Below, piece after piece: positions 7,883-17,308 of a DNA stretch of 64,000 bases. Below the pieces are notes generated by a model, which was given only the letters and a program-made list of their open reading frames with translations, ran no database searches and was not told the origin of the DNA. The stretch is from Senegalia massiliensis (GTDB taxonomy: Bacteria > Bacillota > Clostridia > Tissierellales > SIT17): positions 1,831,241 to 1,895,240 of the forward strand of contig NZ_LR130785.1 in the NCBI RefSeq assembly GCF_900626135.1, in the 5' to 3' direction. Made by a program: the position numbers and the translations under genes. The stretch's first letter is position 1. Every line of letters begins with the position of its first letter.

Positions 7883-9508
7883 TTATTTTTCTGAATTTAT
7901 TTTTTTAATTATCTCATTAAATACTTTCACTGCTGTAGATGAACTATATTTATCTCCTATATCTTCTACGATTACAGTTACTGCATATTTTGGATTATCA
8001 CTTGGTGAAAATCCTGTAAATAATCCATTATTATCTTTATTACTTTTTTGAGCAGTCCCTGTTTTACCTGCTGCTCCTCCATATTGTGATAAATCTAAAT
8101 TACTTGCAGTACCGACTTCTACTACAGATTTCATGTAATCTTTAATTATTTCAGCATAGGATTTATCAAAAATCCACTCATCATTTTTTCTGTCAAATTG
8201 CATTGATATATCACCTTTATTTGTAGCATAACCTTTTACTATAGACATATCTTTTTTAATCCCATTATTAGCAATAATCATTGTTAAATTATGAATTTGA
8301 AGTGGAGTTAATTTTATATGTTCTTGACCTAATGCTAAATTCCCTATTCCAGGGCCTAATACCTTCTCTAAGTCTGCAATATATCCTTCGTTTTCTCCAT
8401 CAATATCTATATCTACCTTTTCTGTTAAACCTATTTTTTCTATTGTTTCTAATATTTTTTCACCCCCTAAAATATTAGCTAGCTCTATAAATATGCTATT
8501 ACAAGATACAGCAAAAGCCTCTTTTAAGTTTATTTCACCATGAACTACATTATCATGACAGGAAAATGTTTTTTGACCTTCAGCTAAAGTTATGCTTCCA
8601 TTACATTCAAATTTTTGTTCTAAGTCTATTCCTGCTTCAAGTGCTGCTAAGAGTATTACAGTTTTAAATGTTGATGCAGGATAATATTTAAATTTTGTGA
8701 CTCTATTCATCTGTTCACTATCTTTTTCTTTGTTACTGTCTCCTATATTATTTAAATCAAAATCAGGTTGACTAGTTAAAGCTAAAATATCTCCACTTTT
8801 TACATCTGTAACTATTACAGCCCCATTATCATTTTTTTCTTCCATAGCTTCTTCAACTATTTGTTGTATATTATAATCAATTGTTAACTGAATAGAATTT
8901 CGAATAGTATCATTATTTTCATTAACTTCTAAATAATCATCCTTACTACTTAATAATCTACTTTTACCATCTAAAATTAATTTTAATTTTGTATTGTTTG
9001 ATTTAGAAAGTAAAAAATCATATTTCTTTTTTACTCCAATTCCCTCTCCATTTTCATTTACATATCCTATAACATGAGCTAGTAAATTATTTTCACTATA
9101 TTCTTTAGTTTCTTCTACTATAATACCATTTTTAACATTATTGATATTATCTTTAGCTGGTACCTTTACCATATTATTTTTAGCATTTAATATATATTTA
9201 TCTAATTCTTCTTGTGACAACTTTATTTTATCTAATAAATATAATTGATAATCTTTATTGTCTTTAATTGATTCTAAGGATATATATATATATTTCTGAG
9301 TGACCTTATTAGTAAGAGGAACCATATTTCTATCAAAAATTGTTCCTTTTTGAGATGTAGTTAACTCATAATCTCTTTGATCTTCTGCTTTTTGTTTTAA
9401 TTTTGGTCCTGTAACTAGTTGTATCCAAGATAATCTAATTATATATGCTACAAAAATAATTATAAATATTTTAAAAAATAATGACAATCTCTTATTTGTT
9501 TTAGTCAT
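7883..9508 (-). CDS. Penicillin-binding protein 2-type peptidoglycan D,D-transpeptidase
   Basis: About 541 residues from the chosen start. A short cytoplasmic N-terminus precedes one membrane anchor, then a dimerisation domain, then a transpeptidase domain. The catalytic SxxK is STFK in YYPASTFKTV, SxN is SCN in AVSCNSIF, and KTG is KTGTAQ near the C-terminus, so the acyl-enzyme machinery is complete. It cross-links peptidoglycan outside the membrane. Whether its role is elongation, division or spore cortex cannot be told; adjacency to sigK hints at sporulation but is weak. The ATG at 9508 follows GGAGG by 6 nt. That Shine-Dalgarno is buried in a strong hairpin (9512-9561). Confidence 0.88.
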   Translation of the reverse strand: MTKTNKRLSLFFKIFIIIFVAYIIRLSWIQLVTGPKLKQKAEDQRDYELTTSQKGTIFDRNMVPLTNKVTQKYIYISLESIKDNKDYQLYLLDKIKLSQEELDKYILNAKNNMVKVPAKDNINNVKNGIIVEETKEYSENNLLAHVIGYVNENGEGIGVKKKYDFLLSKSNNTKLKLILDGKSRLLSSKDDYLEVNENNDTIRNSIQLTIDYNIQQIVEEAMEEKNDNGAVIVTDVKSGDILALTSQPDFDLNNIGDSNKEKDSEQMNRVTKFKYYPASTFKTVILLAALEAGIDLEQKFECNGSITLAEGQKTFSCHDNVVHGEINLKEAFAVSCNSIFIELANILGGEKILETIEKIGLTEKVDIDIDGENEGYIADLEKVLGPGIGNLALGQEHIKLTPLQIHNLTMIIANNGIKKDMSIVKGYATNKGDISMQFDRKNDEWIFDKSYAEIIKDYMKSVVEVGTASNLDLSQYGGAAGKTGTAQKSNKDNNGLFTGFSPSDNPKYAVTVIVEDIGDKYSSSTAVKVFNEIIKKINSEK

Positions 9509-9511
9509 AAA

Positions 9512-9561
9512 ATACCTCCATGATGTTTTATTATAGTATTTCCAAAACATCATGGAGGTAT
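9512..9561 (-). promoter_or_regulatory. 18-bp perfect hairpin sequestering the transpeptidase ribosome-binding site
   Basis: Arms 9512-9529 and 9544-9561 are exact reverse complements with a 14-nt loop. On the minus strand the 3' arm contains the GGAGG that serves the ATG at 9508, so the folded RNA would hide the ribosome-binding site. A short U run overlaps the start codon region, so a terminator role for udk is an alternative reading. Confidence 0.7.
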
Positions 9562-9579
9562 GATATTATTTTTAAATTT

Positions 9580-10221
9580 TTACTTTTCTTGCTTTTCTGA
9601 AACGATTGCTTTTACTTTTGTAACCATTAAATCAATTGCTACCTTATTATAACCACCTTCTGGAATTATTATATCTGCATATCTCTTACTAGGTTCAATA
9701 AATTGCAAATGAGCTGGTCTTACTGTAGTTAAATACTGATCAATTACAGATTCAAGAGTTCTTCCTCTATCAGTAATATCTCTTAATATTCGTCTTATAA
9801 TTCTTACATCTGAATCGGTATCAACAAATATTTTAATATCTAATAAATCTCTAATTCTTTCATCTTCTAATATCATTATTCCTTCTACAATAATGATATC
9901 TCTACTTTCAACTCTTATAGTAGTATTTTTTCTATTATGTTTTTCAAAATCATAAATAGGTTTCTCAATCGTGTTTTTATTCATTAAACTTTGTAAATGT
10001 TCTATAAAAAGATCATTATCAAATGCTAATGGATGGTCATAATTAGTTTTTGTTCTTTCATTAAAGTTTAAATGGCTTTGATCTTTATAATACGAGTCTT
10101 GCTCTATTATTAAAATATTTTCTTTAGGAAGCGAATTAAATATTGCTTGAGCTACTGTACTTTTACCTGAACCAGTTCCACCAGTTATTCCTATTAATAT
10201 GGGTCTATTCAAATGTCTCAT
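9580..10221 (-). CDS. udk: Uridine kinase
   Basis: 213 residues. The P-loop [12 protein letters not shown] is at residues 11-22, then EQDSYYKD and DHPLAFDN (nucleoside-binding Asp/Tyr region). IIVEGIMIL is Walker B-like and [12 protein letters not shown] is the lid. It phosphorylates uridine and cytidine to UMP/CMP in pyrimidine salvage. The start overlaps the stop of the upstream U32 peptidase-type gene by 4 nt. The order trmR, U32 protein, udk is the conserved Firmicute cluster known in Bacillus as yrrM-yrrN/O-udk. Confidence 0.93.
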   Translation of the reverse strand: MRHLNRPILIGITGGTGSGKSTVAQAIFNSLPKENILIIEQDSYYKDQSHLNFNERTKTNYDHPLAFDNDLFIEHLQSLMNKNTIEKPIYDFEKHNRKNTTIRVESRDIIIVEGIMILEDERIRDLLDIKIFVDTDSDVRIIRRILRDITDRGRTLESVIDQYLTTVRPAHLQFIEPSKRYADIIIPEGGYNKVAIDLMVTKVKAIVSEKQEK

Positions 10222-11447
10222 TCCTCTCTAGCTTTTCTTATCATATCCCATTTTTCTACGGGCTTATCAACCTTTATTTTAAATATTTGTTTTGCACGTG
10301 GTGCTACATCAATTTCTTTTCCATCTTCATCAAACATTTTAGTGATTTCTTGAGTATAAAAATCTTTATTAGGACCAAAAATTTCAATTTTATCATTTTT
10401 AAATACTCTGTTTCTTTGTTCAACAGTTGCAAGTTTATTTTCTTTATCATAATCTAAAATCAAACCTATAAAATCATAATTTCTTATATAAGAACTAGAT
10501 CCGTATAATTGATCTTCACTATCAGGTTTATCAAAATAAAAACCTGTAGTAAAATCCCTATAACTTGCTTTTTTAATTTCATTTAACCATTCTTTATTGT
10601 ATTTATAATTTTTAGGATCTTTTAAATAAGCATCAATTGCCATCCTATATGACCTTATAACTGTAGCTACATAGTATGAGCTCTTCATACGCCCTTCTAT
10701 TTTAAGGCTTTTTACTCCTGAATCTATAAGCTTTGGAAGATGTTCTATCATACATAAATCTTTTGAATTAAATATATATGTGCCTTTCTCATCTTCATAA
10801 ACTGGATAATATTCTCCTGGCCTTTTTTCTTCAACTAAGTTATATTTCCAACGACATGCTTGTGCACATTCACCTCTATTGGCATCTCTTCCAACCATAT
10901 AGTTACTAAGTAAACACCTTCCAGAATATGAAATACACATTGCTCCATGAACAAAAGCTTCTATCTCAAGAGTATCTGGAGTATTATTTTTTATATTTTC
11001 TATTTCTTCAAGAGACAATTCTCTTGCAACTACAATTCTTTTTACTCCTTGTTGATGCCAAAAATTAGCTGTACTATAATTAGTTGTATTAGCTTGGGTA
11101 CTCAAATGTATTTCCATATTAGGTACAACTTTTTTTACAATTGAAAAAACTCCAGGATCAGCTACTATGAAAGCATCTACATTTGCTTTTTCTAAATCTA
11201 ATATATATTTTTCTAAACCTTCTAAATCCTCATTATGGGGAATAATATTTAGTGTTATATATACTTTTTTACCTCTTTCATGTGCATATTGCACTCCAGA
11301 TTTTATCTCATCTATAGAGAAGTTTTTGGCTTTAGCTCTAAGACCAAATTCTTCTCCTCCTAAGTATACTGCATCAGCACCATAATTTATTGCCATTTTT
11401 AATTTTTCTAAATCTCCTGCTGGTGCTAATAATTCAATATATTTCAT
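10218..11447 (-). CDS. U32 family protein, tRNA uridine 5-hydroxylation factor TrhP-like
   Basis: 409 residues. The N-terminal [15 protein letters not shown]-type barrel start (here ELLAPAGD), [20 protein letters not shown] and the Cys-rich [11 protein letters not shown] are the hallmarks of the U32 'peptidase' family. Its members act as tRNA or rRNA hydroxylation factors and carry an Fe-S site formed by these cysteines. Together with the adjacent TrmR-type methyltransferase it fits the pathway to 5-methoxyuridine at the wobble base of tRNA. It overlaps trmR by 4 nt upstream and udk by 4 nt downstream, so translation is coupled. A protease function is unlikely. Confidence 0.85.
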   Translation of the reverse strand: MKYIELLAPAGDLEKLKMAINYGADAVYLGGEEFGLRAKAKNFSIDEIKSGVQYAHERGKKVYITLNIIPHNEDLEGLEKYILDLEKANVDAFIVADPGVFSIVKKVVPNMEIHLSTQANTTNYSTANFWHQQGVKRIVVARELSLEEIENIKNNTPDTLEIEAFVHGAMCISYSGRCLLSNYMVGRDANRGECAQACRWKYNLVEEKRPGEYYPVYEDEKGTYIFNSKDLCMIEHLPKLIDSGVKSLKIEGRMKSSYYVATVIRSYRMAIDAYLKDPKNYKYNKEWLNEIKKASYRDFTTGFYFDKPDSEDQLYGSSSYIRNYDFIGLILDYDKENKLATVEQRNRVFKNDKIEIFGPNKDFYTQEITKMFDEDGKEIDVAPRAKQIFKIKVDKPVEKWDMIRKAREE

Positions 11448-12094
11448 TTATTTTCACTCTCCTTATATGATAAAGCAACCCCATCTCCAATTGGTATAAT
11501 ACTTGTTGTAAGTTCTGAATGATTAGATATATGATCTAAATATTCTCTCATTCTTGTTACTATTGTCTTTTTTCTTCTAACAACTAAATCATCATTTGCT
11601 ACCATACCTTTAAAAAGCACATTATCAGACAAGATTATACCTTTATCTTCAAGCATATTTATACAATAAGGTAAAAACTCCATATACTTTCCTTTAGCTG
11701 CATCTATAAATATAAAATCAAACTTTTTATTTAACTTAGGTAGTATATCTTTTGCTTCACCATGTTTTATTTCTATATTTTTGATTCCTGTCTTTTCAAT
11801 ATTTTTATTTGCAAGTTTAACCATATTTTCTTGCCTTTCTATAGTTATAATATTTCCTTCTTTTATACTAGTACTCATTACTATAGATGAATATCCTATT
11901 GCCGTACCTATCTCTAATATATTTTTAGAATCTTTTATTTTTAAAATAACTCTCATAAATTCAGCAACTTCTGGATGAATTATAGGTATATTATTCTCTT
12001 GGGCAAATTCTTCTAACTGAACCAAAAAACTCTCTCTTTTTGGTAATACACTTCTTATATAATCTTCTATATAATCTTTGTTTATATTACTCAA
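11444..12094 (-). CDS. trmR: O-methyltransferase, tRNA 5-hydroxyuridine methyltransferase TrmR-like
   Basis: 216 residues of the COMT-like SAM-dependent family. ILEIGTAIGYSSIVM (SAM motif I) is near residue 60, ITIERQ is motif II, and DFIFIDAAKGKY with SDNVLFKG carries the metal-binding Asp/Asn residues. In Bacillus the gene at this position (yrrM/trmR) methylates 5-hydroxyuridine in tRNA to mo5U using SAM. It is the first gene of the trmR-trhP-udk unit. Its promoter must lie in the short gap behind mltG. The assignment to tRNA rather than a small molecule rests on the neighbours. Confidence 0.82.
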   Translation of the reverse strand: MSNINKDYIEDYIRSVLPKRESFLVQLEEFAQENNIPIIHPEVAEFMRVILKIKDSKNILEIGTAIGYSSIVMSTSIKEGNIITIERQENMVKLANKNIEKTGIKNIEIKHGEAKDILPKLNKKFDFIFIDAAKGKYMEFLPYCINMLEDKGIILSDNVLFKGMVANDDLVVRRKKTIVTRMREYLDHISNHSELTTSIIPIGDGVALSYKESENK

Positions 12095-12116
12095 ATAAAT
12101 CTCTCCTCAATTCACA

Positions 12117-12153
12117 CTAATAATACGTGGTCTATTATACCACGTATTATTAG
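12117..12153 (-). terminator. Hairpin between mltG and trmR
   Basis: A 14-bp perfect stem (12117-12130 and 12140-12153) with a 9-nt loop lies 15 nt after the mltG stop codon. The U tract beyond it is weak, so termination may be partial and allow read-through into trmR. Confidence 0.5.
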
Positions 12154-12167
12154 CAAATAAAATTAAA

Positions 12168-13193
12168 TTATTTTCCATTTTTAACTTTTAAAAATTCATT
12201 ATAATCATCTGTAAAAAAGTGTTCTCCACTTCCATCCTTTTTTAATACATAAAATATATAATCAGTATTTTCCGGATTTAAACTAGCATTTATAGATTCT
12301 ATTCCTGGTGAACATATAGGTCCAACTGGTAAACCTTTATTCTTATATGTATTATAAATAGAATCTACCTCTAAATCATCATATGTTAGCTTTTCTTTTC
12401 TATTTTCTAATGCATATTGTATAGTAGCATCAATTTGCAATGGCATGTCTATTTTTAATCTATTATAAATAACAGATGAAACTAAATTTCTATCTTTATC
12501 TACTTTTGCTTCTCGTTCTACTAATGAAGCTAATGTTATTAATTCATAGGTATTTAAATCTAGTGGAATTTCTTTATTTTTTATTATTTCATTATATTTA
12601 TTATTAAATTCATCTAACATCCTTTTGATAATTTCATATTCTGTTGAGTCTTTATATACTTCATAAGTATTCGGATATAAATAACCTTCCATATTCATTT
12701 TTTCAGGTATGTCATTTAAAAATTTATATTCTTTTGAAAACTTTTCAATATCATAAGTTAAATCTATAAATTTATCTTTATTGATAATATTTTCATTTGC
12801 TAATTTTTCTGCTATTTCTTCAATAGTAAAACCTTCTGGAATTGTGAATTTAATTGTCCCTCCATCTTTTCCTCCTACAACTAACTTATTTAAAATTTCT
12901 TCAGGAGTCATGCTAGAATCAAATTCATAAAATCCAGCTTTAAGTTTTCCCTCTGTACCTTTTATACGAGATACTACTCTAAATACATTCTTATCTCTTA
13001 TTAAGTTATTTTCTTTTAATATTTTAGCTATATCACTAGTAGTACTTCCAGATTGTATTTCAACTTTTACACTTTTTTGTTCTCCATCAGATGACACTGG
13101 TCGAGTATTTAGCTCATAATAATACTTTAATCCTCCTAAAACAATTATTAATATTACCACACTAATTATTAAAACTTTAACCATTTTATTCAT
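12168..13193 (-). CDS. mltG: Endolytic transglycosylase MltG
   Basis: About 341 residues from the ATG at 13193, which lies 8 nt after GAGGGG; the upstream TTG at 13208 overlaps that site. One N-terminal membrane anchor comes first (residues ~4-22), then a LysM-like subdomain and the YceG domain. ASLVEREA holds the catalytic Glu, followed by VSSVIYNRL, MPLQIDATIQYA and GLPVGPICSPG. MltG cleaves nascent glycan strands at the outer membrane face and sets strand length. It is a single gene between two hairpins. Confidence 0.92.
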   Translation of the reverse strand: MNKMVKVLIISVVILIIVLGGLKYYYELNTRPVSSDGEQKSVKVEIQSGSTTSDIAKILKENNLIRDKNVFRVVSRIKGTEGKLKAGFYEFDSSMTPEEILNKLVVGGKDGGTIKFTIPEGFTIEEIAEKLANENIINKDKFIDLTYDIEKFSKEYKFLNDIPEKMNMEGYLYPNTYEVYKDSTEYEIIKRMLDEFNNKYNEIIKNKEIPLDLNTYELITLASLVEREAKVDKDRNLVSSVIYNRLKIDMPLQIDATIQYALENRKEKLTYDDLEVDSIYNTYKNKGLPVGPICSPGIESINASLNPENTDYIFYVLKKDGSGEHFFTDDYNEFLKVKNGK

Positions 13194-13266
13194 TAATCTA
13201 CCCCTCAATAATTTCTATTATATTAATTTAATTATATAATTTAAATATCTTTTTTACAAGATATTT

Positions 13267-13306
13267 AAAGAAAAGCGAAAATCAGTACTGATTTTCGCTT
13301 TTCTTT
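13267..13306 (-). terminator. Strong terminator after the LysO gene pair
   Basis: Arms of 20 nt (13267-13286 and 13287-13306) are exact reverse complements. The outer bases are A-rich/T-rich, giving a U tract in the RNA. It lies 30 nt past the stop of the LysO C-terminal gene. Confidence 0.8.
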
Positions 13307-13335
13307 GAGCATAATACATTTATTTTAATATTTCT

Positions 13336-13959
13336 TTATAGACTAATCATAAATGGTACTAAAATTGGTACTGATGTTGAAAGTATAACTCCTGTTACAA
13401 ATGAAATTATAGCAGTCTTTGGATTGGTAGCTTTTGCAATAATAGGCAAAGTAGTATCCATTGCAGTTGCACCAGATGGTGCTATTGCTTCTAAATCACC
13501 TATATATTTAGCTACTATTGGTATCAATATTAAAGCCAATATCTCCCTTACTACATTAGATAAAAATGATAATGTACTAAGCTCTGGAGAATAGTTTGCA
13601 AGCATCATAGATGATAATGTATACCATCCAAGACCTGCTCCTACAGCTCCTGATTCATTTACTGGAAATCCTAATAAGAATCCTGCTATTATAGCTCCAA
13701 AGACACTTCCTAATATAATCATAAAAGGTATTAATAAAATTTTAAATCCAATTTTTTTTATTTTCGTAAGTACGTCTATATTTATTCCTATATCTATACC
13801 TACAAAAAATAAAAGTATACATAAGCCTATATCTATAATGATATCAGAATGATTTATTATAAAATCAGGTTCAAGAAAAAAACCAACTAATATACCCCCA
13901 ATTACAGATAATATAACCTTAATACTCATATCAAACTTCCCCCTCTTTTTCTTCTTCAT
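13336..13959 (-). CDS. Lysine exporter LysO family, C-terminal (DUF340) part
   Basis: 207 residues with about six predicted membrane helices, corresponding to the DUF340 half of LysO/YbjE, the L-lysine exporter. Recognisable pieces are FFVGIDIG, GAVGAGLGWYTLSSMMLA and VREILALILIPIVAKYIG, all conserved in LysO. In Escherichia coli both halves are one polypeptide; here a separate upstream gene supplies the N-terminal helices and overlaps this one by 29 nt. The two products presumably assemble in the membrane. Specificity for lysine is inferred from the family. Confidence 0.8.
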   Translation of the reverse strand: MKKKKRGKFDMSIKVILSVIGGILVGFFLEPDFIINHSDIIIDIGLCILLFFVGIDIGINIDVLTKIKKIGFKILLIPFMIILGSVFGAIIAGFLLGFPVNESGAVGAGLGWYTLSSMMLANYSPELSTLSFLSNVVREILALILIPIVAKYIGDLEAIAPSGATAMDTTLPIIAKATNPKTAIISFVTGVILSTSVPILVPFMISL

Positions 13960-14251
13960 CAGTCATATCATTCTTATTAAAAATAAAGCGTCTTATTATC
14001 ATTACAAAACCAACACTTAGTGCGATTGAAAAAACAGAAAAAATAAAAGCTTGATATCCTAATGTGAAAAATGAAGATATTACTTCTTTGTCTCCACCGA
14101 TTTTTATTCCCATTACAAACAATAATATTAAAATAGAAATTGATTGTATTGATATTAACTTGTCTAAAATATTCTTATGTACAAAATCTTTATATCCTAT
14201 ATATGCACCTACCAATATTATTGATAGATATAGTATAAGTCTTAAAGTCAT
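13931..14251 (-). CDS. Lysine exporter LysO family, N-terminal part
   Basis: 106 residues with three predicted membrane helices: residues ~2-18, ~35-52 and ~62-85. It matches the short N-terminal domain of LysO-type exporters, with the helix ILILLFVMGIKIGGDKEV typical of that domain. It ends in an acidic tail. The 29-nt overlap with the following DUF340 gene implies coupled translation of a split transporter. GGGGGGAGTG lies just upstream of the ATG. Confidence 0.75.
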   Translation of the reverse strand: MTLRLILYLSIILVGAYIGYKDFVHKNILDKLISIQSISILILLFVMGIKIGGDKEVISSFFTLGYQAFIFSVFSIALSVGFVMIIRRFIFNKNDMTDEEEKEGEV

Positions 14252-14275
14252 AACACTCCCCCCAATTTATCTAAA

Positions 14276-14307
14276 TTTACAGCCACAGCATAAGCTGTGA
14301 CTGTAAA
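14276..14307 (-). terminator. Hairpin terminator after the RNase J gene
   Basis: A 14-bp stem (14276-14289 and 14294-14307) with a single wobble and a 4-nt loop directly abuts the stop of rnj. It separates rnj from the LysO pair. The U tract is short. Confidence 0.6.
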
Positions 14308-14309
14308 AT

Positions 14310-15977
14310 TTATATTTCCATTATTATTGGTAATATCATAGGATTTCTCTTTATTTTTTGATATAAATAATTTCTTAAAGAATCCCTTACTCTAGATTTA
14401 AGAGTAGACCAATCTGTGATTTGATTTTTTTCACAATCTAATAAAACATTTCTAACTACATTTTTTGCTTCTACCATAAGATCTTCAGATTCTCTTACAT
14501 ATACAAATCCTCTAGAAACTAAATCTGGCCCTGAAACAACCTTTCCATCTTCTTTCTTGATAGTTACAACTACAACTATTAATCCATCTTCAGAAAGATG
14601 CTTTCTATCTCTTAAAACTATATTACCAACATCTCCTACTCCTAGACCATCAACTAATATATGACCTGAAGGTACAGTTCCATTAAGTTTAGCATCAGAC
14701 CTACAAATCTCTAATACTGAACCGTTCTCAAGTATAAATATATTATCTCTATCAAGCCCTAAATCTTCAGCTAACTGGGCATGTTGTTTTAAATGTCTAT
14801 ATTCACCATGAACCGGTATAAAATACTTAGGTTTTATTAATGAATGAACCAATTTCAACTCTTCTTTGCAAGCATGACCAGACACATGCACATCTGCTAA
14901 TGCTTCATATATTACATTTGCACCTTTTTTAAATAATTGATTTATAACTCTAGATACTGTTTTTTCATTACCAGGTATTGGTGTAGCAGATATTATTACT
15001 AAATCACCAGGTATTAATTCCATTTTTCTATGATCAGAAAAAGCAAGCCTTGATAATGCCGCCATAGGCTCTCCTTGACTACCAGTAGTTATAATGGTTA
15101 TTTTATTGTCTGGATATTTATTCATATCATTTATATCAATAATAGTTCCTTCTGGAACATCTAAATATCCAAGTTCAGTAGAAACCTTAACTACATTTAT
15201 CATGCTTCTACCTGATACAACAATCTTTCTATCAAACATCACAGCAGCATTAACAATCTGCTGAATTCTATGAACATTTGATGCAAAAGTTGCTACAATT
15301 ATTCTACCTTCAGCATCCATAAATATATCATTAAAAGTATTGCCAACTGTTTTTTCGCTCATTGTAGATCCTGTTCTCTCTACATTTGTACTATCTGCAA
15401 GTAACGCTAATACTCCTCTGCTTCCTAAATCAGCAAATCTATTTAAATCCATCATTTTACCATTTATAGGTGTATAATCAATTTTGAAATCACCTGTATG
15501 GACTATAGCACCTTCAGGTGTATGAATAGCTAATGCAACCGCATCTGGAATACTATGATTAACTCTTATATATTCTACAACCATAGAACCAAGTTTTGTC
15601 TTTTGTCCTGCTTTTACAATATTTAAGTTTGCATTTTTTATACCTTTTTCATTCAGTTTATTTTCTACTAATCCTAATGTTAATTTAGTTCCATAAACAG
15701 GTGCATTTATTTTTTGTAATACATATGGTAATGCTCCTATATGGTCTTCATGTCCATGAGTCAATACAATAGCTCTTATTTTTTCTTTGTTTTTTTCTAA
15801 ATATGTTACGTCAGGTATTACTACGTCTATCCCTAACATTTCATCTTCAGGAAATATTACTCCACAATCTATTACTATAATGTCATTCTTATATTCAATA
15901 ACCGTTATATTTTTTCCAACTTCATATAATCCTCCTAATGGGATTATTTTAACTTTAGGTGTTTGTTGTTTTCCCAC
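14310..15977 (-). CDS. rnj: Ribonuclease J
   Basis: 555 residues. The metallo-beta-lactamase core has LTHGHEDHIGALPY near residue 75 (Zn ligands), followed by HTGDFKID and ALLADSTN. The beta-CASP domain has SGRSMINV and ITTGSQGEPMAALSRLA. The HGEYRHLKQHA segment is the signature that distinguishes RNase J from other beta-CASP nucleases. A C-terminal domain of about 100 residues follows. It performs 5'-3' exonucleolytic and endonucleolytic RNA processing and decay. It is the only RNase J copy in the window, and upstream of it is a Fur-family gene. Confidence 0.95.
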   Translation of the reverse strand: MGKQQTPKVKIIPLGGLYEVGKNITVIEYKNDIIVIDCGVIFPEDEMLGIDVVIPDVTYLEKNKEKIRAIVLTHGHEDHIGALPYVLQKINAPVYGTKLTLGLVENKLNEKGIKNANLNIVKAGQKTKLGSMVVEYIRVNHSIPDAVALAIHTPEGAIVHTGDFKIDYTPINGKMMDLNRFADLGSRGVLALLADSTNVERTGSTMSEKTVGNTFNDIFMDAEGRIIVATFASNVHRIQQIVNAAVMFDRKIVVSGRSMINVVKVSTELGYLDVPEGTIIDINDMNKYPDNKITIITTGSQGEPMAALSRLAFSDHRKMELIPGDLVIISATPIPGNEKTVSRVINQLFKKGANVIYEALADVHVSGHACKEELKLVHSLIKPKYFIPVHGEYRHLKQHAQLAEDLGLDRDNIFILENGSVLEICRSDAKLNGTVPSGHILVDGLGVGDVGNIVLRDRKHLSEDGLIVVVVTIKKEDGKVVSGPDLVSRGFVYVRESEDLMVEAKNVVRNVLLDCEKNQITDWSTLKSRVRDSLRNYLYQKIKRNPMILPIIMEI

Positions 15978-16072
15978 CTTATCACTCTCCTTAATAAATC
16001 TACTATTATTGTATCGACATATTGACTTTAATAAAATTACTCCTATATAAAAAATTAACGCTACTTAAATAT

Positions 16073-16519
16073 TTAATTTCTCTTTTCATTACATGATTCA
16101 CAGTATCCAAAGAATTTTACATTATGATCTACTATTTTAAATTTACTTTCATTTTCAATTTTTTCTTCAAGATTATCCAATAAATCAATTTCAACTTCAA
16201 AAACTTCTCCACATTCTAAACATATTAAATGATGATGTTGATGATCATTAGTGTTAGTATTAAGTTCATATCTATTACAACCATCATTAAAATTTATTTT
16301 TCTAACAACTTCTAACTCATCTAATAGTTGTAAAGTTCTATATACAGTAGCAAGACCTACTTCTGGATATTTATCCTTAACCATATCATATACTTCTTCA
16401 GGACTAAGATGGCTACCTGTATTCTCTACAAATACATCATATATTACCCTTCTTTGAGTAGTAAGTTTATATCCTTTTTCTTTTAATTTTGTTCTCAACA
16501 CTTCAAATAATGATTCCAT
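16073..16519 (-). CDS. Fur-family metal- or peroxide-responsive transcriptional regulator
   Basis: 148 residues. The winged helix with LTTQRRVIYDVF is at residues 19-30 and VGLATVYRTLQLLDEL (recognition helix) near 55-70. The dimerisation/metal domain has the His-rich NDHQHHHLICLECGEV and a second Cys pair, FGYCESC, so the structural Zn(Cys)4 site is complete. It represses target promoters in response to metal or peroxide. Fur, Zur and PerR cannot be separated confidently by eye. It is preceded by a short AT-rich gap and followed by rnj. Confidence 0.88.
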   Translation of the reverse strand: MESLFEVLRTKLKEKGYKLTTQRRVIYDVFVENTGSHLSPEEVYDMVKDKYPEVGLATVYRTLQLLDELEVVRKINFNDGCNRYELNTNTNDHQHHHLICLECGEVFEVEIDLLDNLEEKIENESKFKIVDHNVKFFGYCESCNEKRN

Positions 16520-16628
16520 TTAATCACCCGTTTCCCTTAAATATACTATAATCATATACTTTTATTAGTTGAATGTCAATATCAACTAATATTAATAATC
16601 AATTGATAATAATATCATTTATAATTTT

Positions 16629-16868
16629 CTATTCTTTTTCATCTAAAAGTTCTAAATATAATGTACTTACTTCATCAAACTCTTTTTGACTTTCAATCTC
16701 ACATAAAAAAGATTCTCCATTTTCATCATAATCTACTTTTAATAAAAGAGATTCCTCCATATCATCTGGCTGTATTACAGCATACTCATCATCATCAACT
16801 TCAAAGAAATCAATTATTTCAAAATTATGCTCAACACCATTTTCATCTAAAAATTTAAATTTGTCCAT
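16629..16868 (-). CDS. DUF1292 family protein (YrzB-like)
   Basis: 79 residues, strongly acidic. LDENGVEHNFEIIDFFEVDDDEYAVIQ is the typical DUF1292 opening (conserved acidic/aromatic pattern EYAVLxP). In Firmicutes this small protein is encoded in the ireB (yrzL)-ruvX (yrrK)-yrzB row, as here, where it follows ruvX by 3 nt. The function is unknown. Confidence 0.88.
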   Translation of the reverse strand: MDKFKFLDENGVEHNFEIIDFFEVDDDEYAVIQPDDMEESLLLKVDYDENGESFLCEIESQKEFDEVSTLYLELLDEKE

Positions 16869-16871
16869 TTC

Positions 16872-17297
16872 TCATTTCTCCTTTCTACTTATTGTATCCA
16901 AATAAGTCTGTAATATATATACTGCAGCTAATTTATCTACAACATTTTTTCTTTTTTTTCTGGAAACATCTGCTTCTATGAGAGTTTTTGTTGCAGAAAC
17001 CGTAGACAATCTTTCATCTTGATATACTATATCTATATCAATATATTTTTTTAATTTTTCTGCAAATTTTTTTACTTTTTCTCCTTGAGGTCCTAAAGTA
17101 TTATTCATATTTTTTGGAAGACCTATAACTATTTTTGATACATGCTTTTCATTTATTATTTCTACCATTTCTTCCAAATCTTTTTTTATACTTGTTCTTT
17201 TAATAGTTTTTATACCTTGAGCAGTAAATCCCAATGGATCACTTACAGCAACTCCAATGGTTTTATCACCTACATCTAGCCCTAATAATCTTCCCAT
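16872..17297 (-). CDS. ruvX: Putative Holliday junction resolvase/pre-16S rRNA nuclease RuvX (YqgF)
   Basis: 141 residues with an RNase H-like fold. The N-terminal [17 protein letters not shown] carries the first catalytic Asp, [16 protein letters not shown] the second segment, and [11 protein letters not shown] the conserved DERLST motif. The gene is universally conserved; roles in Holliday junction resolution and in 5' maturation of 16S rRNA have been proposed. It lies between an aldo/keto reductase and DUF1292 in one leftward run. Confidence 0.92.
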   Translation of the reverse strand: MGRLLGLDVGDKTIGVAVSDPLGFTAQGIKTIKRTSIKKDLEEMVEIINEKHVSKIVIGLPKNMNNTLGPQGEKVKKFAEKLKKYIDIDIVYQDERLSTVSATKTLIEADVSRKKRKNVVDKLAAVYILQTYLDTISRKEK

Positions 17298-17308
17298 TTA
17301 ATCATTCC

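Noticed and set aside
10218-11447. Collagenase-like peptidase
   Set aside because: Databases often label U32 proteins as peptidases, but the neighbours trmR and udk and the Cys-rich motif favour the tRNA hydroxylation factor.
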